From: Calidithermus roseus
GTDB taxonomy: Bacteria > Deinococcota > Deinococci > Deinococcales > Thermaceae
Assembly: GCF_003574095.1 (NCBI RefSeq)
Contig: NZ_QWLA01000002.1
Coordinates: forward strand, 86,905-150,904
Direction: 5' to 3'
DNA length: 64,000 nt
A program made the translations under genes and the position numbers. Shown here piece after piece: positions 28,367-35,399 of the stretch (within the stretch, counting starts at the first letter, position 1; each line of letters opens with the position of its first letter). The notes below the pieces were generated by a model. It was not told where the DNA came from. It worked only from the letters and a program-made list of their open reading frames with translations, and made no database searches.

Positions 28367-28840
28367 ATGCTCAGCTCGAGCGCCCAGAAGGTCCAGGACG
28401 CCCTGCACGAGCGGGGTTTTGGTGAACTCCGGGTCGTCGAGATGCCCGCCTCTACCCGCACCGCCCAGGAAGCCGCCGAGGCGGTGGGCTGTAGTGTGGG
28501 CCAGATTGTCAAGTCCCTCATCTTCCGCGGGGCGGAGTCGGGCCGGCCCTACCTGCTCTTGGTCAGCGGCTCCAACCGCGTCGACGAGGCCAGGGTGGGG
28601 GAGAGGCTGGGGGAGCGGCTCGAGCGGGCCAGACCCGAGTGGGTGCGCGAGGTCACCGGCTTCGCCATCGGCGGGGTGCCCCCGGTGGGTCACGCCACCC
28701 CCCTCGAGGCCCTCATCGACCCCGACCTGCTGCAATACGAGCAGGTGTGGGCCGCGGCGGGCACCCCCAACGCCGTCTTCGCACTGAGCCCGCAGCAACT
28801 CGTAGCCCTGACCGGTGGCCGCGTGATGGCGGTAAATTAG
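28367..28840 (+). CDS. YbaK/ProX-type aminoacyl-tRNA deacylase
   Basis: A stand-alone editing domain that hydrolyses mischarged tRNAs (Cys- or Ala-tRNA-Pro in characterised members). The 157-aa protein carries the family core AQEAAEAVGCSVGQIVKSLIFRG (with the conserved Lys), YLLLVSGSNRVDEARV, GFAIGGVPPVGH and the closing segment LSPQQLVALTGG. Co-directional with the M20 peptidase, and the next gene starts 4 bp later. It is two genes from cysS; a link to Cys mischarging is attractive but only inference. Confidence 0.88.
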   Translation: MLSSSAQKVQDALHERGFGELRVVEMPASTRTAQEAAEAVGCSVGQIVKSLIFRGAESGRPYLLLVSGSNRVDEARVGERLGERLERARPEWVREVTGFAIGGVPPVGHATPLEALIDPDLLQYEQVWAAAGTPNAVFALSPQQLVALTGGRVMAVN

Positions 28841-28844
28841 GTTC

Positions 28845-29129
28845 ATGTTCGGCTTTTTCAAACGGGACGAGCACGTCAAACCCGAGGGTGACCGGGTGCT
28901 GTGGGTGCGGGTGCGGCTGCTCAAGAGCGGGGAGATCGTGGAACTGCGCCTGACCAAAGGTGGCGAAATCTCCGCCGACGAGGGCGGGGGTTACTACGTG
29001 CGCAAGCACATTATCGGGCCGAAGAGCCTCGAGCGGGCCACGCTGGAGATCTGGTTCAACCGGGCCTACAAGCCCACCCGCAAGGTGGTCGAGGGGGGCG
29101 AACTGGTGCCCATCCGTGAGTGGAAGTAA
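28845..29129 (+). CDS. Conserved hypothetical protein, 94 aa
   Basis: A small, basic, beta-rich protein (FGFFKRDEHVKPEGDRVLWV, IVELRLTKGGEISADEGG) with a well-formed C-terminus. I recognise no family. TAAATT at 28833-28838 ends six bases before ATG, within the end of the deacylase gene, so it may have its own leaderless promoter as well as read-through. A strong hairpin follows its stop, marking the end of the transcription unit. Confidence 0.65.
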   Translation: MFGFFKRDEHVKPEGDRVLWVRVRLLKSGEIVELRLTKGGEISADEGGGYYVRKHIIGPKSLERATLEIWFNRAYKPTRKVVEGGELVPIREWK

Positions 29130-29134
29130 AGCCA

Positions 29135-29158
29135 GGCCCTTCCTGTGCGGGAAGGGCC
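29135..29158 (+). terminator. 9-bp hairpin terminator
   Basis: GGCCCTTCC pairs with GGAAGGGCC around TGTGCG just after the 94-aa gene. It stands between that plus-strand gene and the convergent tRNA genes. Confidence 0.75.
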
Positions 29159-29166
29159 CTCGTTCC

Positions 29167-29243
29167 TGGCGCGCCCGGGAGGACTCGAACCCCCGACCTA
29201 CCGCTTAGAAGGCGGCTGCTCTATCCGGCTGAGCTACGGGCGC
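29167..29243 (-). tRNA. tRNA-Arg (anticodon TCT)
   Basis: A cloverleaf is visible on the minus strand: acceptor GCGCCCG/CGGGCGC, D-arm TAGCTCAGCC, anticodon loop CTTCTAA reading AGA, T-arm GGGGGTTCGAGTCCTCC-like, and CCA encoded (29167-29169). 77 nt. Confidence 0.96.
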
Positions 29244-29276
29244 ATCCGCGCGATAGTCTAGCAGACTCTCGCCAGA

Positions 29277-29302
29277 GGAAAAACCCCGCCGAGGCGGGGT
29301 TT
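29277..29302 (-). terminator. Intrinsic terminator after tRNA-Gly
   Basis: On the minus strand AAACCCCGCC pairs with GGCGGGGTTT around CTC, and the T run continues into TTTTTCC. It separates tRNA-Gly from tRNA-Arg, so tRNA-Arg needs read-through or its own promoter. Confidence 0.8.
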
Positions 29303-29304
29303 GG

Positions 29305-29380
29305 TGGAGCGGGAGACGGGATTCGAACCCGCGACATTCAGCTTGGAAGGCTGACGCTCTGCCAACTGAGCTACTCCCGC
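29305..29380 (-). tRNA. tRNA-Gly (anticodon TCC)
   Basis: Minus-strand cloverleaf with acceptor GCGGGAG/CTCCCGC, D-arm TAGCTCAGTTGG, anticodon loop CTTCCAA reading GGA, T-loop GTTCGAATCC and encoded CCA (29305-29307). 76 nt. Confidence 0.97.
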
Positions 29381-29470
29381 ATTGCGCCTGCGGCACGACG
29401 GAGAACAAAGGGCTGAGGGCAACGATGCTCCCTGCGCTCGGCACTCTGCGCACCGCTTTGGCGGCGCTTG

Positions 29471-29547
<77 letters not shown>

Positions 29548-29601
29548 GTGCAGGACGGAGTTTCTGCGCACCCCTTACTTAGAGAGCGCTTCTGCCTCCG
29601 G

Positions 29602-29637
29602 CTTGTCATTCTGACAGCAAAATACCGGAATGACAAG
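29602..29637. repeat. 10-bp inverted repeat CTTGTCATTC...GAATGACAAG
   Basis: A perfect inverted repeat with 16 nt between the arms in the gene-free stretch 29548-29777. The word TTGTCATTCTGA resembles short intergenic repeats found in many bacteria, so this may be a fragment of one. A second small hairpin (GCCCCTT/AAGGGGC) lies at 29659-29676. The rest of the stretch holds nothing I can identify. Confidence 0.55.
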
Positions 29638-29777
29638 GCCTATATCGTGGAAAGCCAGGCCCCTTTCTGAAGGGGCGGTAGCGGTTTTCGCAGCAGATCT
29701 CCCACCCCACCAGCCATGAGCACCAGCGCGGCGGTAGGAATAACCGACAGCACCCCCCGTAGCCGTGGACCACCCAG

Positions 29778-30121
29778 TTGCCGCCGGAGGAGGAAGTGTC
29801 CTTCCCGGGACTAAAGATGCATAAACGTAGCGGTGCTGTTTCCCAGGAGACCGACCTCTACCTCACCAGTCTGTCGCCAGAGCAGGCCAATGCCGCTACC
29901 CTGGCCCGCCTCAGCCGGGGCCACTGGGCCATCGAGAACCGACTGCACCACAAGCGGGATGTGGCGCTTGGAGAGGATGCCTGTCGTACCCGTAAAGGCG
30001 CCCAGGCTCTGGCTGCCCTGCGCAACCTGCTCCTGGGCTTCCTTCCGACACCCCTGTGTTGCGCAACCTCCGTCGCTTCGCCGTCAATCCTATGCCCCTG
30101 TATCGGTGGTTATCGGGGTAG
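29778..30121 (+). pseudogene. C-terminal fragment of an ISAs1/H-repeat-type transposase, frameshifted
   Basis: Residues TDLYLTSLSPEQANAATLARLSRGHWAIENRLHHKRDVALGEDACRTRKG carry the C-terminal DDE-transposase signature of this family (GHWAIEN-LH, catalytic Glu, then GEDA-R-RKG). The N-terminal two thirds are missing. After LLLGF the reading frame shifts; RNLRRFAVNPMPLYRWLSG continues in another frame to TAG 30119-30121. So the element is both truncated and frameshifted. Confidence 0.8.
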
Positions 30122-30565
30122 GGGTGTATATGATAAGAGCCTGCCGTGGAAGTAGAGCCGTTTACTCGCGGTGTAGCCGCGGTAGCAGAGGCCCTTAGCC
30201 AGACGGCAGCGCGGGGCGCGGATGTTCTCGCACACCGGCAAGGGCAGGGTGTCCAGGATGGAGTGCTCGATGTCACCCAGCCGCTGCCACAGGGTTTTGA
30301 ACAGCGGCAGCAGGAGGGGGATGAGGTAGCTCACCGCATGGAGCCTGCGGTTGAAGCGGCTGCGGGAGGGGACGAAGCTGAACAACCCCAGCTCCTGACA
30401 TCGTTGTAGAGCCTTGTTCTGCCGCCCCCCGTGTTCGAGCGCAGCCAGTATCCATATCGTCAGCACCACACTCGCCGGGGTCTTGCTCTGCGGGTCATCG
30501 CGGTGTCCCAGAACCTTCACCAGATCGTCTACAATGCAATAGGCCACTAGAACCGTCCAGTTCAT
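30110..30565 (-). pseudogene. N-terminal half of an IS982-like transposase
   Basis: A leftward frame of about 145 real residues starts MNWTVLVAYCIVDDLVKVLG and reaches CENIRAPRCRLAKGLCYRGYTASKRLYFHG, the middle of an IS982-type transposase (normally about 290 aa). It is cut off where it meets the end of the ISAs1-type fragment, suggesting one element inserted into or recombined with the other. It lacks CTCGAG sites and differs in codon use from neighbours. The terminal repeats are not clear, and 30566-30731 contains no gene. Confidence 0.75.
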
Positions 30566-30731
30566 AGTGGCCTTTATTGTTCTTCGTGGTTGGGATAGGT
30601 GGCAACTTGAGTTAACATACGGCGCTTTAGACCTCTTTGGTTTGCCAAGTCACGAACATGGCCGCTCCCATGAAGGCCCCGTTGTTGAACCAGGCTGGTC
30701 ACCTCAAATCATTTCGGCAGACAAACTCACC

Positions 30732-33440
30732 TCACGCTCCGGCCATCCCGCCCCTCCCCCGCAGCTCCTCGTTGGGCAGGGGCAGGATGAAAAGCAGGGA
30801 GATTAGCACAAAGAAAGCGGCGTATAGGAAAATCTCCTTTTCCGCCCGGGTAATGCCGTTGTTGAGGGCCTCGTGAAGTTTGTTTTTGATCTCCTCGAGC
30901 TTAGCCACCACCTGTTTGGGCACTTCCTGCAAGGCCTTTTGTTCAGCCACAACAAGGTTGTCACGGGTGGCCTGCAGGGCCTTCTCCAGAGCGTTGGCCT
31001 GGGCCTTTTGCAGGTTCTCGCGCACCGCCGCCACAGCAGCGGCCTCGGCCTGTAGCTGGGCCTGGGCCAGCCCGGCCTTGACCCCGGCCAGCGCCTGGGC
31101 TAAGGCTTGTTGCTGGGCTTGCTGCAAGCCCGCCTCAATCTGTGCGCTGGCCTGCTGCGTGACCGCAGCGATAATCTTTGGCGACTGGGCTTCCAGGCCC
31201 ACCCTAACCTGGGCCAGCACAGCGGGCAGGGCCTTAGCGGGGGGTGGGTTATCCAGCAGGTTCTGGATACGCGGATCCAGGTTGGGTGTGCGCCGCAGGG
31301 CCTGGGCGGCCCGGGCATCTCCCTGCAGAGCCGCTTGCAGCAGGCCCAGGGTCTGCTCGAGCTGGGGCTGTACCTGGGTGGCCACCCCCTCTTTGGGTAT
31401 GCGGGCTTTGAACTCAGCGGGCATCAGGGGGTTCTGCTGGACGGCCTGGTAGGCCTGCGCATCGCCCTTCAAGGCCGCCAGAAGCTGGGCCCTGATCTCC
31501 TGAAACAGGGCCGGAATGCCCCCCTTGGTCAGGCGGGCCTTGAACGCCTCAGGTAGCTGCGGGTTGTTGATCAGGGCCGTGTAAGCCTTCACATCCCCCT
31601 CCAGGGCCGCCGCAAACTGGGCCTCGAGCGCCCGGAACTGAGCGGGAATGCCCCCCGGCGTCAGCCGGGCCTTGAGCTCGGCGGGCACCTGAGGGTTTCG
31701 GATCAGGGCGTTATAGGCCGGCATGCTGCCCTTGAGGGCCGCCTCGAGCTGGCTTTCCAGCTCCTGAAACTGGGCCGGGATGCCGCCTTTGACCAGCCGG
31801 GCCCTGAACTCTGCGGGCAGATTGGGGTCGGCCATCAGGGCCGCGTAGGCTTTCTCATCGCCCTGCAGGGCCGCCACCAGGCGGGCTTCTAGCTGCCTGA
31901 ACTGGGCTGGAATGCCGCCCTCGATCAGGCCGTTTTTGGCCTCCTGGGGCACCTGGGGGTCTTGTAGCAAAGCCTGGTAGGCCTGGGTATCGCCCTTGAG
32001 GGCGGCCACGACCTGGGCCTCGAGCCGAGCAAACTGCTCATCCAGGTTCAGGCCCGTGCCCCCTTCGTTTGACCTCGAGGCCACCACCCCCAGCTTGCAG
32101 GCGGCGTCCTGGGGGAAAACCTTGCAGGTCTCGGCGGTCAGGTTATGGGAGAGTACTGTGCCCAGCACGGCAATGCCAATGGTGGAGCCAATCTGCCGCA
32201 TGAGCTGGGTGAAAGCCGTGGCCGAGCCGATGCGCTCTGGGGGAACGTTGTTCTGGGCGGCTATCTGCAGCAACGACTGGGCCGGGCCTAACCCCAGCCC
32301 CAGGAGGAAGAAGAAGAGCACCGCCTGCCAGAGCGGGGTATCCACGCTCAACACAAAGTGCAGAACGGTAAAGATAAGGAGCAGCCAGAGGGTGCCCGCC
32401 AGCAGCAGCGGCTTGAACCGGCCCAGCCGCCCCGACAGCACCCCACTCCCGCTGGCCCCCAGCACCACCCCCAGGGTCAGGGGCAGCACCGTCACGCCCG
32501 AGGCCGAGGCCGAGACGCCCTTCACCACCTGCAAATAGAGGGGCAGAAAGGCCACCGCCCCCAGAAAGGCCGGGCCGTAGAAGAAGGTGGCCGCCGAGGC
32601 CAGGCTAAAGCTTCGTATGCGCAGAACGGAAAGGTCAAACAGAGGGTGCGGCTCGCGGTTCTGCGACCAGACCCACAGGGCCAGGGCCAGTGCGCTGAGC
32701 GCAAAGAGGCCCAGAATGGGGGCGCTCAGCCAGGGGTAGGTGCTGCCCCCCCAGGAGAAGGCCAGCATCAGCGGCACTGTCCAGAGAATGAGCAGGCCAG
32801 CGCCCAGAAAGTCGAACCGTTCGCGCCGCTCGGGTGAAAGCCGCGGCATGAAGCGCAGGATGAACCACAGGGCCACGGCCCCCACCGGCATATTGATGTA
32901 GAAGACCCAGTGCCAGGAGAGGTGGTCGGTCAACAGGCCCCCCAGCCACGGCCCCAAAGCGCTGCTCACCCCGAAGATGGCCCCAAACAGGCCACCCACC
33001 TTGCCCCGCTCACGCGGGGGAAAGAGCACTGCAATGGTGGTGAGGGCCAGGGCAAAAAGCGCCCCTCCCCCAATGCCCTGGATACCCCGGAAGAAGATCA
33101 GCTCGGGCATGTTCTGGGCCAGCCCGCTCAGGGCCGACCCGGCCAGAAAGATACCGATGGCCACCAGCAAAATGGCCTTGCGGCTGAACAGTTCGGTCAG
33201 GCGGCCAAAGATGGGCGCCGAGAAGGTGGCCGTGAGCAAGTAGGCGGTGGTCACCCAGGCGTAGAGCTCGGTGCCCTTGAGGTCGGCAATGATGCGGGGC
33301 AAGGCGGTGGAGACAATGGTCTGGTCGAGGGCAGCCAGAAACAACCCCAGCAGAATGCCGATCAGGGTCAGGCGGGTCTCCCGGGGGGTGGTCTGGGCTT
33401 GCGGCGCTCGGGGGTCGGTGGGTTGAACAAAATCGTTCAT
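30732..33440 (-). CDS. EmrB/QacA-type MFS efflux pump with a large repeat domain between TM13 and TM14
   Basis: A DHA2-family drug/proton antiporter of 902 aa, against about 500-550 for normal members. The first ~435 residues are standard: TM1 with LAALDQTIVSTALPRII, GRLTELFSRK between TM2 and TM3, and motif C GPWLGGLLTDHLSWHW. After TM13 (about 413-435) comes an insert of roughly 425 residues: a Cys pair (439, 448), five 44-residue repeats (469-688), a degenerate sixth, and a long Ala/Gln-rich coiled-coil. TM14 (LYAAFFVLISLLFILPLP) then closes the protein. By DHA2 topology this loop is outside the cytoplasm. ATG 33440 has AAGGAG upstream and overlaps the marR stop (ATGA). A start at 33833 would overlap marR. 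Confidence 0.9.
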   Translation of the reverse strand: MNDFVQPTDPRAPQAQTTPRETRLTLIGILLGLFLAALDQTIVSTALPRIIADLKGTELYAWVTTAYLLTATFSAPIFGRLTELFSRKAILLVAIGIFLAGSALSGLAQNMPELIFFRGIQGIGGGALFALALTTIAVLFPPRERGKVGGLFGAIFGVSSALGPWLGGLLTDHLSWHWVFYINMPVGAVALWFILRFMPRLSPERRERFDFLGAGLLILWTVPLMLAFSWGGSTYPWLSAPILGLFALSALALALWVWSQNREPHPLFDLSVLRIRSFSLASAATFFYGPAFLGAVAFLPLYLQVVKGVSASASGVTVLPLTLGVVLGASGSGVLSGRLGRFKPLLLAGTLWLLLIFTVLHFVLSVDTPLWQAVLFFFLLGLGLGPAQSLLQIAAQNNVPPERIGSATAFTQLMRQIGSTIGIAVLGTVLSHNLTAETCKVFPQDAACKLGVVASRSNEGGTGLNLDEQFARLEAQVVAALKGDTQAYQALLQDPQVPQEAKNGLIEGGIPAQFRQLEARLVAALQGDEKAYAALMADPNLPAEFRARLVKGGIPAQFQELESQLEAALKGSMPAYNALIRNPQVPAELKARLTPGGIPAQFRALEAQFAAALEGDVKAYTALINNPQLPEAFKARLTKGGIPALFQEIRAQLLAALKGDAQAYQAVQQNPLMPAEFKARIPKEGVATQVQPQLEQTLGLLQAALQGDARAAQALRRTPNLDPRIQNLLDNPPPAKALPAVLAQVRVGLEAQSPKIIAAVTQQASAQIEAGLQQAQQQALAQALAGVKAGLAQAQLQAEAAAVAAVRENLQKAQANALEKALQATRDNLVVAEQKALQEVPKQVVAKLEEIKNKLHEALNNGITRAEKEIFLYAAFFVLISLLFILPLPNEELRGRGGMAGA
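31377..32036 (-). repeat. Five tandem 132-bp (44-codon) repeats inside the efflux pump
   Basis: Units begin at 32036, 31904, 31772, 31640 and 31508 with no length change. The consensus is roughly QF-x-x-LEAQ...AALKGD-x-x-AY-x-AL, then NPQ-(V/L)-P-x-E-x-KARL-x-x-GGIPA. A sixth, degenerate unit follows (LLQAALQGDARAAQAL). The helices predict an alpha-alpha repeat hairpin. Confidence 0.92.
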
Positions 33441-33859
33441 GGCTGCTCCTTGGGGACTTCTTCGCTGACCAGCACCTCGAGCCACCGGGCAAACTGCTGG
33501 CACTCTTTGGGGGAAAGCCGCTCCAGCCGACGCTCCATGGCGCGCTGGATATGCTGGCGACTCTCCTCGAGCAAAGCCCGCCCCTGGTCGGTCAGCTCGA
33601 AGCGGTAACGGCGCAGGTCGGCGGAGTCGAGCGAGCGCACCACCAGTCCGGCCTGCTCCAGCCGCCGGAGCATCTGGCTCACCGTGGGGGCGGGCATCTG
33701 CATGGCCCGCACGGCCTCGGTGGGGTAGCGGTGCCGTTCGATCTCGGCCAGGAGCCAGGGGTCGGTGGGGGCCAGACCCAGGCGCTCGAGGTGAGGCAGG
33801 GCTTCCTCGCGCAGTTCGCGGGTCAGCTTCCACATGTGGGTCAGGATGCCCCAGGTCAT
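33437..33859 (-). CDS. MarR-family regulator of the efflux operon
   Basis: A winged-helix dimeric repressor, 140 aa. The DNA-recognition part reads MPAPTVSQMLRRLEQAGLVVRS with the wing DLRRYRFELTDQGRALL. It starts the operon and overlaps the efflux gene. It probably binds the inverted repeat in its own promoter (33876-33887) and is released by a pump substrate; this is the standard MarR-EmrB logic, inferred here. ATG 33859 lies nine bases after the -10. Confidence 0.9.
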   Translation of the reverse strand: MTWGILTHMWKLTRELREEALPHLERLGLAPTDPWLLAEIERHRYPTEAVRAMQMPAPTVSQMLRRLEQAGLVVRSLDSADLRRYRFELTDQGRALLEESRQHIQRAMERRLERLSPKECQQFARWLEVLVSEEVPKEQP

Positions 33860-33868
33860 ACTCGGCTT

Positions 33869-33897
33869 AAGATACTTTCAAATGAAACTATTGTCAA
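33869..33897 (-). promoter_or_regulatory. marR-efflux promoter with operator in the spacer
   Basis: On the minus strand TTGACA (33897-33892), a 17-nt spacer and TATCTT (33874-33869) form a near-ideal promoter. Inside the spacer lies TTTCATTTGAAA (33887-33876), an inverted repeat of TTTCA/TGAAA, well placed for repressor binding to block RNA polymerase. Confidence 0.8.
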
Positions 33898-34552
33898 GCA
33901 AAACTATTCCTTTGCAAATCTTTACCATTCAGAAGAAACGCCAGGGTCAGGTGCACCACAGGCCGCCCCAGCCAGGGCGTCCAGAGAGGGCTTTCCCAGC
34001 GGGCGTACTCCTGGAAGCCGATTTTGCGGTACAGGGCGAGGGCGGTGGTGTTTTCCTCGGTGGTGGAGAGCTGAACCCCGGAAACCCCTCGAGCCCGCAA
34101 ACACCCTAAGTGCGCCCGCAAGAGCTGCTCCCCCAGTCCCCTGCCCCGCGCCTCCGGCAACAGGTTCAGGTGCAGGTGGGCCGGGTACAGGTTCAGGGGG
34201 CCGCCCTCGAGGGATACCGCACCGCTCGCAGCAGATAGCGCAGGCTACCCCCCAGCCCCGGATACCGGCCCAGCGCGGCCCAGGCCAGCCAGCGCGGCAG
34301 CCTTTGGAGGTAGTAAAGCCGGTACCGCCAGGGATCCATGCTCCCCAGGATGTAGCCCAGGACTTTACCCTCTGCCTCGGCGACCAGGCCGCACGCACCC
34401 GCAGGCCCCAGATAGGGCCCCACCCAGAGCTCGCTAAAGAGCGCCCTGGCCGGAAAGTAAACCTCCGCCGAGCCGCCGAAAAACCCGGTGGCATAGGCAA
34501 TATCGGCCAGCACTGGGTAGTCGCCGGGCTGAACGGGACGAATCCGAAGCAC
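33894..34552 (-). pseudogene. GNAT acetyltransferase split by a frameshift
   Basis: The N-terminal part (from GTG 34552, LRIRPVQPGDYPVLADIAYATGFFGG, up to RYLLRAVRYP) and the C-terminal part (LNLYPAHLHLNLLPEARGRGLGEQLL, acetyl-CoA loop, then TTEENTTALALYRKIGFQEY) are in different frames. They join cleanly if one base is restored near 34208, where CGGTATCCCTCGAGG would be expected to have one more C. The gene begins 10 bp after the VIT-type transporter gene. It may be a true decay event or a homopolymer sequencing error. Confidence 0.78.
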
Positions 34553-34562
34553 GCCAGGGCCC

Positions 34563-35267
34563 CTAGTGGCCAAAACCGCTGACCAACCGGGCCAGCCCGT
34601 AGGCCGCACCCGCCGCCAGCCCCCCAACCAGCACGGTCTGCCAGGCCCCCTTGAGCCAGGGCAGGCCGGTAAAGCGGGCCTTAAAGGTGCCAAAGAGCGC
34701 CAGGGCCAGCAGGGTCACGCCCGCACTTACCAGCAAGGACTGTTCGATGGAAAGAGGAAGCAGGTAGGGCAGCAAAGGAATGGCCCCACCGGCCACGTAG
34801 GAGCCGCCGATGGTTAGGGCGCTTCGCAAGGCGCGCCTGGGGTCAGGCGCCTCCAGGCCCAGCTCTTCCTTCATCATGAAGCGAACCCAGACTTGAGGGC
34901 TTCGGGTCACCGCCTCGGTGGCCTGCTCGAGGGCCGCGCCCTCCAGGCCGTACTGCCGAAAGACCGCCCGCACCTCCTCGGTCTCGGCCTGAGGCAGCTC
35001 ACGTACCTCGCGTTCTTCCCGCAAGAGTTCGGCCCGGTAGTGGTCGGCCTCGGTGCGGGCCGCCAGATAACCCCCCAGGCCCATGGCAATGGAGCCCGCC
35101 ACCACCTCGGCCAGCCCGGCCACCAACACCACAAAGTTGGAGTCCACGGCCCCTGCCAGACCCGCTGCCAGCGCAAACGGCACCGTGAGCCCATCGGACA
35201 TCCCAATCACCACATCCCGCACTGTCTCGGAACCAGAAAAATGCTGTTCTATATGGGTTTTTGGCAT
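34563..35267 (-). CDS. VIT1/CCC1-family iron/manganese transporter
   Basis: A membrane protein that moves Fe2+ or Mn2+ out of the cytoplasm, 234 aa. The family signature is at the N-terminus: VRDVVIGMSDGLTVPFALAAGLAGA, then GLAEVVAGSIAMGLGGYLAARTEADHY. The cytoplasmic metal-binding helices carry Glu-rich LLREEREVRELPQAETEEVRAVF. The C-terminal three helices follow. ATG 35267 has GAGGAGGTACCTG upstream; a longer start at 35309 lacks this. A 16-bp palindrome lies 38-53 bp upstream. Confidence 0.9.
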   Translation of the reverse strand: MPKTHIEQHFSGSETVRDVVIGMSDGLTVPFALAAGLAGAVDSNFVVLVAGLAEVVAGSIAMGLGGYLAARTEADHYRAELLREEREVRELPQAETEEVRAVFRQYGLEGAALEQATEAVTRSPQVWVRFMMKEELGLEAPDPRRALRSALTIGGSYVAGGAIPLLPYLLPLSIEQSLLVSAGVTLLALALFGTFKARFTGLPWLKGAWQTVLVGGLAAGAAYGLARLVSGFGH

Positions 35268-35304
35268 CAGGTACCTCCTCCTGGCAGGTTCAAGCCTGTC
35301 ACAC

Positions 35305-35320
35305 TTCAATCAGGATTGAA
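35305..35320. promoter_or_regulatory. 16-bp palindrome upstream of the VIT-type gene
   Basis: TTCAATC-AG-GATTGAA is a perfect inverted repeat of 7 bp with a 2-bp centre in the 130-bp gap between the VIT gene and the end of the histidine kinase gene. Size and symmetry suit a dimeric repressor, perhaps a metal-sensing one. Confidence 0.5.
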
Positions 35321-35399
35321 TCGGGTCTGTGTGTCGAAGTGCGGGATTGATTTGCATCGCTGGCTGTGCACAGGGTCCGTGTAACGGGAAACACCTGGA

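Noticed and set aside
31377..32036. Tandem repeats as a CRISPR array or minisatellite outside a gene
   Set aside because: The units are 132 bp with diverged sequence, keep the reading frame and lie within the efflux pump; no spacer/repeat alternation.
33911..33941. Another TTTACC pair near TTTGCA/TTTACC
   Set aside because: The spacing is 10 bp, there is no -10 at 9 nt, and no gene follows on that strand.
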